The notes under the pieces were generated by a model that searched no databases, was not told where the DNA came from, and worked only from the letters and a program-made list of their open reading frames with translations. The position numbers and the translations under genes were made by a program. DNA of 64,000 nucleotides from Pseudomonadota bacterium. Lineage in GTDB: Bacteria > Pseudomonadota > Alphaproteobacteria > Rhizobiales > Hyphomicrobiaceae. Location: the NCBI GenBank assembly GCA_018242295.1, contig JAFECE010000005.1:209709-273708 (forward strand). Direction: 5' to 3'. Shown here one piece after another: positions 60,873 to 64,000 of this stretch (position 1 is the stretch's first letter; the number at the start of each line of letters is the position of its first letter).

Positions 60873-62288
60873 CTATTCCTGCAGCACCCAAGTATCCTTG
60901 GTGCCGCCGCCCTGGCTCGAGTTGACCACCAGCGAGCCCTTTTTCAGAGCAACGCGGGTCAACCCTCCCGGCATCAGCCGCACCTGATCGCCAATGAGCA
61001 CGAAGGGACGCAAGTCGAGATGCCGGGGTGCGACGCTCGAGTCGGCGAGCGTCGGGCATGTCGACAGCGAAAGCGTCGGCTGGGCGATATAATTCGTCGG
61101 ATTGGCGATCAGTTTCGCCCGGAAAGCTTCGATCTGCTCTTTGGTCGATTTCGGACCGACAAGCATGCCGTAGCCGCCGGACCCGTGAACTTCCTTGATA
61201 ACAAGCTCGGGGAGATGTTCGAGCACATACTTGAGGCTCGCGGGTTCCCGGCAGTTGTAGGTCTCGACATTGGCGAGGATCGGCGACTTGCCGGTGTAGA
61301 ACTCTATAATCGCCGGGATATAGCTGTAAATCGCCTTATCGTCGGCTATTCCCGCTCCCGGTGCGTTGACGATCGTCACCCGGCCCGAACGATAGACATC
61401 GAATATTCCCGGCACACCGAGCAACGACGTCGGATCGAATACGAGAGGATCGAGGAAATCATCGTCGACGCGCCGATAAAGCACGTCGACGCGTTTCAAT
61501 CCCTCGGTGGTTTTCATGCGGAGAAGACCGTCGATGACGACAAGATCTGTGCTTTCGACAAGCTCGACGCCCATCTGGTCGGCGAGGAACGAATGTTCGA
61601 AGTACGCACTGTTGTAGACGCCCGGCGTCAACAGCGCGATCGTCGGCTCGGCATCGAGATTTCCGGGCGCAACGCTTTCGAGCGTTTTCAGTAGGGCGTC
61701 AGGATAGTTCTCGACAGGGCGCACGCGGTTGCGGCTGAAGAGGTCGGGGAAGAGGTGCATCATCGTCTCGCGGTTCTCCAGCATATAGGAGACACCGGAC
61801 GGCGTGCGGGTGTTGTCCTCCAAAACCATGAAGTCGTTCTCGCCGGTGCGGACGAGATCGACGCCGATGATGTGGCTGTAGACGCCGCGTGGCGGGTCGA
61901 CGCCAATCATTTCTGGCAGGAAGGCGGAGTTCTGGGTGATGAGCTCTTCGGGAATCTTGCCAGCCTTCAGGATCTCCTGGCGGTGGTAGATATCGTACAA
62001 AAACGCATTGAGGGAACGGACGCGCTGCTCGATACCGAGTTCGAGGCGGCGCCATTCCTCGGCCGAGATGATGCGGGGTAGGATGTCGAACGGAATGAGG
62101 CGTTCGCCGGCCTCTTCGGCGCCGTAGACGGCAAAGGTAATTCCGGAACGGCGAAAGAGGACTTCCGCTTCGGCCGATTTCTGTCGAAGCGTATCGAGAT
62201 GCTGAACGCCGAGCCACTCAGCGAGTGCGCGATAGGGAGCGCGAACTTCGCCGCCGAAGCCGTTCATTTCGTCGAATGCCGCGACCAA
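60873..62288 (-). CDS. Circularly permuted ATP-grasp protein of the Anbu operon
   Basis: 471 residues of the circularly permuted ATP-grasp family (DUF404/DUF407), with AFDEMNGFGGEVRAPY at the N-terminus, VDLVRTGENDFMVLEDNTRT, LVIKEVHGSGGYGMLVGP (ATP loop) and the C-terminal LVVNSSQGGGTKDTWVL. ATP-grasp enzymes of this type are predicted peptide ligases. The frame extends to an ATG at 62351, but the TTG at 62288, six bases after GGGAGG, gives the usual family N-terminus; M at 62267 is a third option. It is first in the operon with alpha-E, transglutaminase and anbu. Confidence 0.9.
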   Translation of the reverse strand: MVAAFDEMNGFGGEVRAPYRALAEWLGVQHLDTLRQKSAEAEVLFRRSGITFAVYGAEEAGERLIPFDILPRIISAEEWRRLELGIEQRVRSLNAFLYDIYHRQEILKAGKIPEELITQNSAFLPEMIGVDPPRGVYSHIIGVDLVRTGENDFMVLEDNTRTPSGVSYMLENRETMMHLFPDLFSRNRVRPVENYPDALLKTLESVAPGNLDAEPTIALLTPGVYNSAYFEHSFLADQMGVELVESTDLVVIDGLLRMKTTEGLKRVDVLYRRVDDDFLDPLVFDPTSLLGVPGIFDVYRSGRVTIVNAPGAGIADDKAIYSYIPAIIEFYTGKSPILANVETYNCREPASLKYVLEHLPELVIKEVHGSGGYGMLVGPKSTKEQIEAFRAKLIANPTNYIAQPTLSLSTCPTLADSSVAPRHLDLRPFVLIGDQVRLMPGGLTRVALKKGSLVVNSSQGGGTKDTWVLQE

Positions 62289-62488
62289 GACCACCCTCCC
62301 GTCACGATTCTTTTCGGATAGGCATCGCAAACCCCAGGCCAATTCGCGCAAACCCTGGAAATGCTGGGTCTAGCGGCTCACATCACCCTACCTTTGCTTG
62401 TCGAATATGCAGCTTACGGTCTTCTTAGCATAAAATTCCGGCATGGCCGCCAAGGCGTTGGCAGCGTCCGCTTGCGCGGAATTGAACC

Positions 62489-63679
62489 CTAAATCTGCGC
62501 CGGATCGGCGACGCCGAGGACGGGCGCCGCGGATCTCGATTTCAAGCCCCAGGCGGTGACGATACCGAGCAGACCCATTACGGCACCCGCGAGGAGCATC
62601 GTCCAAAGCGTGCCTGCGCCGGAAAGCCCGAGCCCGTACAGCAACGGGCCGAAGGCCTGACCCAAGAACACGAAGAACGAATGCGCTGCGACCCCTGAGG
62701 CGCGATAGCGGGGCGCCAGCTCGGTCGCCTGCGTTTGGAGAGAATTATGGATCATGTAGAAGCCGACACCGACGATCACGAACAGCGCCATTTCGGCCGG
62801 CCAGGATGTGCCGAACGACAGCATCGCCAGCCCGAGACCCGACACCACTCCTCCTGACATGATCAGGTTGTAAAGGCCGAGCCGACCCAGCATGAACCGC
62901 ACCAAGAAGGTGTAGATGAAGCCGCCAATCGCGAAGCCGGAGAGGACGATGCCGGCTTCCTTCAGGCCTCCGGCGCCACGCTGCTCGAGCAGAATCGCGA
63001 CGTAGGGAAAAAGTCCGAAGATCACGATGCCTTCGACGAACACGGCGGAAAAGCAAACGACTGATCGTGGATTGGCGAAGACTTCACGGTAACCGTCAAA
63101 GAATTCTCCGCGCATACGCTGCACGGGCTTTGAGGGAGCAGACGGCTTCAGCTGCCAAACCGTCACGACAAGAGCTGCCAGTGCCAATCCTGCCGCCGTC
63201 ATCGTGGAAATTCGCCAGCCGAACTCGGCTGCGACGAAGCCAGCGCCGATCAAGCCTGCGAGGTTCCCGGTGATGATCGCGGTCAAAACGCGCGACAATG
63301 CGATCTGCCGCTCGTGCATCGGAAATGCATCGCCGACGATTGCAAACGCCAGCGGGATGATACCGCCCGCAGCCGCCCCGCCGATGAGGCGCGCGATGGC
63401 GAGCATATCGAACGTTGGCGCTGTTGCTGTGGCCGCCAGGCACAGGGCAACGATCAAGAGCGCGATCTTGATGATGCGAGCTTTGCCGAAGCTGTCGCCG
63501 AGCGCTCCGAGCACGGGCTGCGCGAGGGCATAGGGAAAGGCGAAAAACGATGCGAGCATCGCGACGGAGGCGGTATCGACGCCGAGGCCGCGCGAAATGT
63601 CGGGCACGACGGGATCAAGGATCCGCATCGACATCGAGCTGACGAGACAGCTCGCGGCTAGGATCGGGAGAAGGCGCAT
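62489..63679 (-). CDS. Major facilitator superfamily transporter
   Basis: 396 residues with about 12 transmembrane helices in two halves and a cytoplasmic loop near 180-210. The conserved loop after helix 2 reads LGALGDSFGKARII, a variant of the MFS G-x-x-x-D-R/K motif. Substrate cannot be assigned; Bcr/CflA-type drug exporters and arabinose-efflux-type permeases share this shape. It is monocistronic, 200 bases from the ATP-grasp start and 150 bases from fhs, so context gives no clue. Confidence 0.9.
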   Translation of the reverse strand: MRLLPILAASCLVSSMSMRILDPVVPDISRGLGVDTASVAMLASFFAFPYALAQPVLGALGDSFGKARIIKIALLIVALCLAATATAPTFDMLAIARLIGGAAAGGIIPLAFAIVGDAFPMHERQIALSRVLTAIITGNLAGLIGAGFVAAEFGWRISTMTAAGLALAALVVTVWQLKPSAPSKPVQRMRGEFFDGYREVFANPRSVVCFSAVFVEGIVIFGLFPYVAILLEQRGAGGLKEAGIVLSGFAIGGFIYTFLVRFMLGRLGLYNLIMSGGVVSGLGLAMLSFGTSWPAEMALFVIVGVGFYMIHNSLQTQATELAPRYRASGVAAHSFFVFLGQAFGPLLYGLGLSGAGTLWTMLLAGAVMGLLGIVTAWGLKSRSAAPVLGVADPAQI

Positions 63680-63829
63680 TCGGCGGGGATCAACTCAGAA
63701 GGAAAGTGCGCTCTTCCTATAGCAATGGGGCAGGCCGCGATACGACCTGCCCCGTATGACTGATATGTCTCGATGCGCGTCATTCTCCGGCCATCGCGTT
63801 CGCTCGGCCGAAGATGACGATAGGGTATC

Positions 63830-64000
63830 TCAGAACAATCCCTGGATCTGGCCCTTGTCGTCGAGGCGGATGGAATCGGCCGACGGCACCTTCGGCAGTC
63901 CCGGCATGGTCATGATCTCACCGGTGACGACGACGATGAACTCGGCGCCCGCCGACAGCCGAAGCTCGCGGATGGGCACGATGTGCCCGGTCGGCGCGCC
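63830..64000 (-). CDS. fhs: Formate-tetrahydrofolate ligase (C-terminal end, cut by window edge)
   Basis: The final 56 residues of Fhs are visible, including [31 protein letters not shown] and the ending [10 protein letters not shown], which is diagnostic. The enzyme makes 10-formyl-tetrahydrofolate from formate and ATP, or runs in reverse. In serine-cycle methylotrophs it links formate to tetrahydrofolate C1 carriers. It would therefore work with the methylene-H4F made by NMG dehydrogenase. The rest of the gene lies beyond the right edge. Confidence 0.92.
   Translation of the reverse strand, partial: GAPTGHIVPIRELRLSAGAEFIVVVTGEIMTMPGLPKVPSADSIRLDDKGQIQGLF

Noticed and set aside
1-64000. 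CRISPR arrays, insertion sequences, tRNA or rRNA genes
   Set aside because: I scanned for regular repeats, transposase-like frames and tRNA-like cloverleaf ends and found none I could support.

Overview
The window reads as chromosome of a methylotrophic alphaproteobacterium of the order Hyphomicrobiales (Rhizobiales), most likely Hyphomicrobium or a close relative. Three things point there. The flagellar genes follow the rhizobial plan (FtcR/Rem-type regulator, FlaF, FlbT, MotC, MotE, short FlgD). There is a complete N-methylglutamate (NMG) methylamine-oxidation locus. The Anbu proteasome-homologue operon is followed at the right edge by formate-tetrahydrofolate ligase. Base composition is moderately GC-rich and fairly even. 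I saw no tRNA, rRNA, CRISPR array, insertion sequence or prophage.

Layout. 1-3640 (minus strand): end of a chemotaxis operon (MCP, STAS protein, CheY, CheA cut by the left edge). 4156-9047: a cyclic-di-GMP island with two PilZ proteins, a PAS-PAS-GGDEF-EAL protein and a membrane GGDEF protein. 9332-15401 (minus): ftcR-flgE-flgK-flgL-flaF-flbT-flgD-fliQ. 15724-17370: small genes (PilZ, J-domain-like, unknown, GIY-YIG-like). 17379-36268 (minus): motor and basal-body genes fliM, fliN, fliG, flhB, an unknown gene, flgB-flgC-fliE-flgG-flgA-flgI-motE-flgH-fliL-fliP, fliC, and fliF-fliH-like-motB-motC-fliK, with motA upstream. 36415-39920: flgF-fliI, an unknown tail-anchored protein and a GH24 lysozyme. 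39989-41221: a CbbY-like HAD domain that has lost catalytic residues, joined to two CBS domains.

41437-52835 is the methylamine locus: a LysR regulator divergent from mgdABCD (NMG dehydrogenase), an XRE-cupin regulator, mgsABC (NMG synthase) and gmaS (gamma-glutamylmethylamide synthetase). Together they turn methylamine and glutamate into NMG and then oxidise its methyl group to the formaldehyde or methylene-tetrahydrofolate level, regenerating glutamate. The fhs end at the right edge fits the same tetrahydrofolate C1 branch. 52903-58101 (minus) holds fbp-prk-rpe-hrpB, with no RuBisCO gene in view. 58332-62288 (minus) is the conserved ATP-grasp/alpha-E/transglutaminase/Anbu operon, whose biochemical role is still poorly defined. 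An MFS transporter and fhs close the window.

The most rewarding items for follow-up are the HAD-CBS pseudo-phosphatase, the Anbu operon, phosphoribulokinase in a possible signalling role, the control sites between mgd, mgs and gmaS, and several unannotated small proteins inside the flagellar region.
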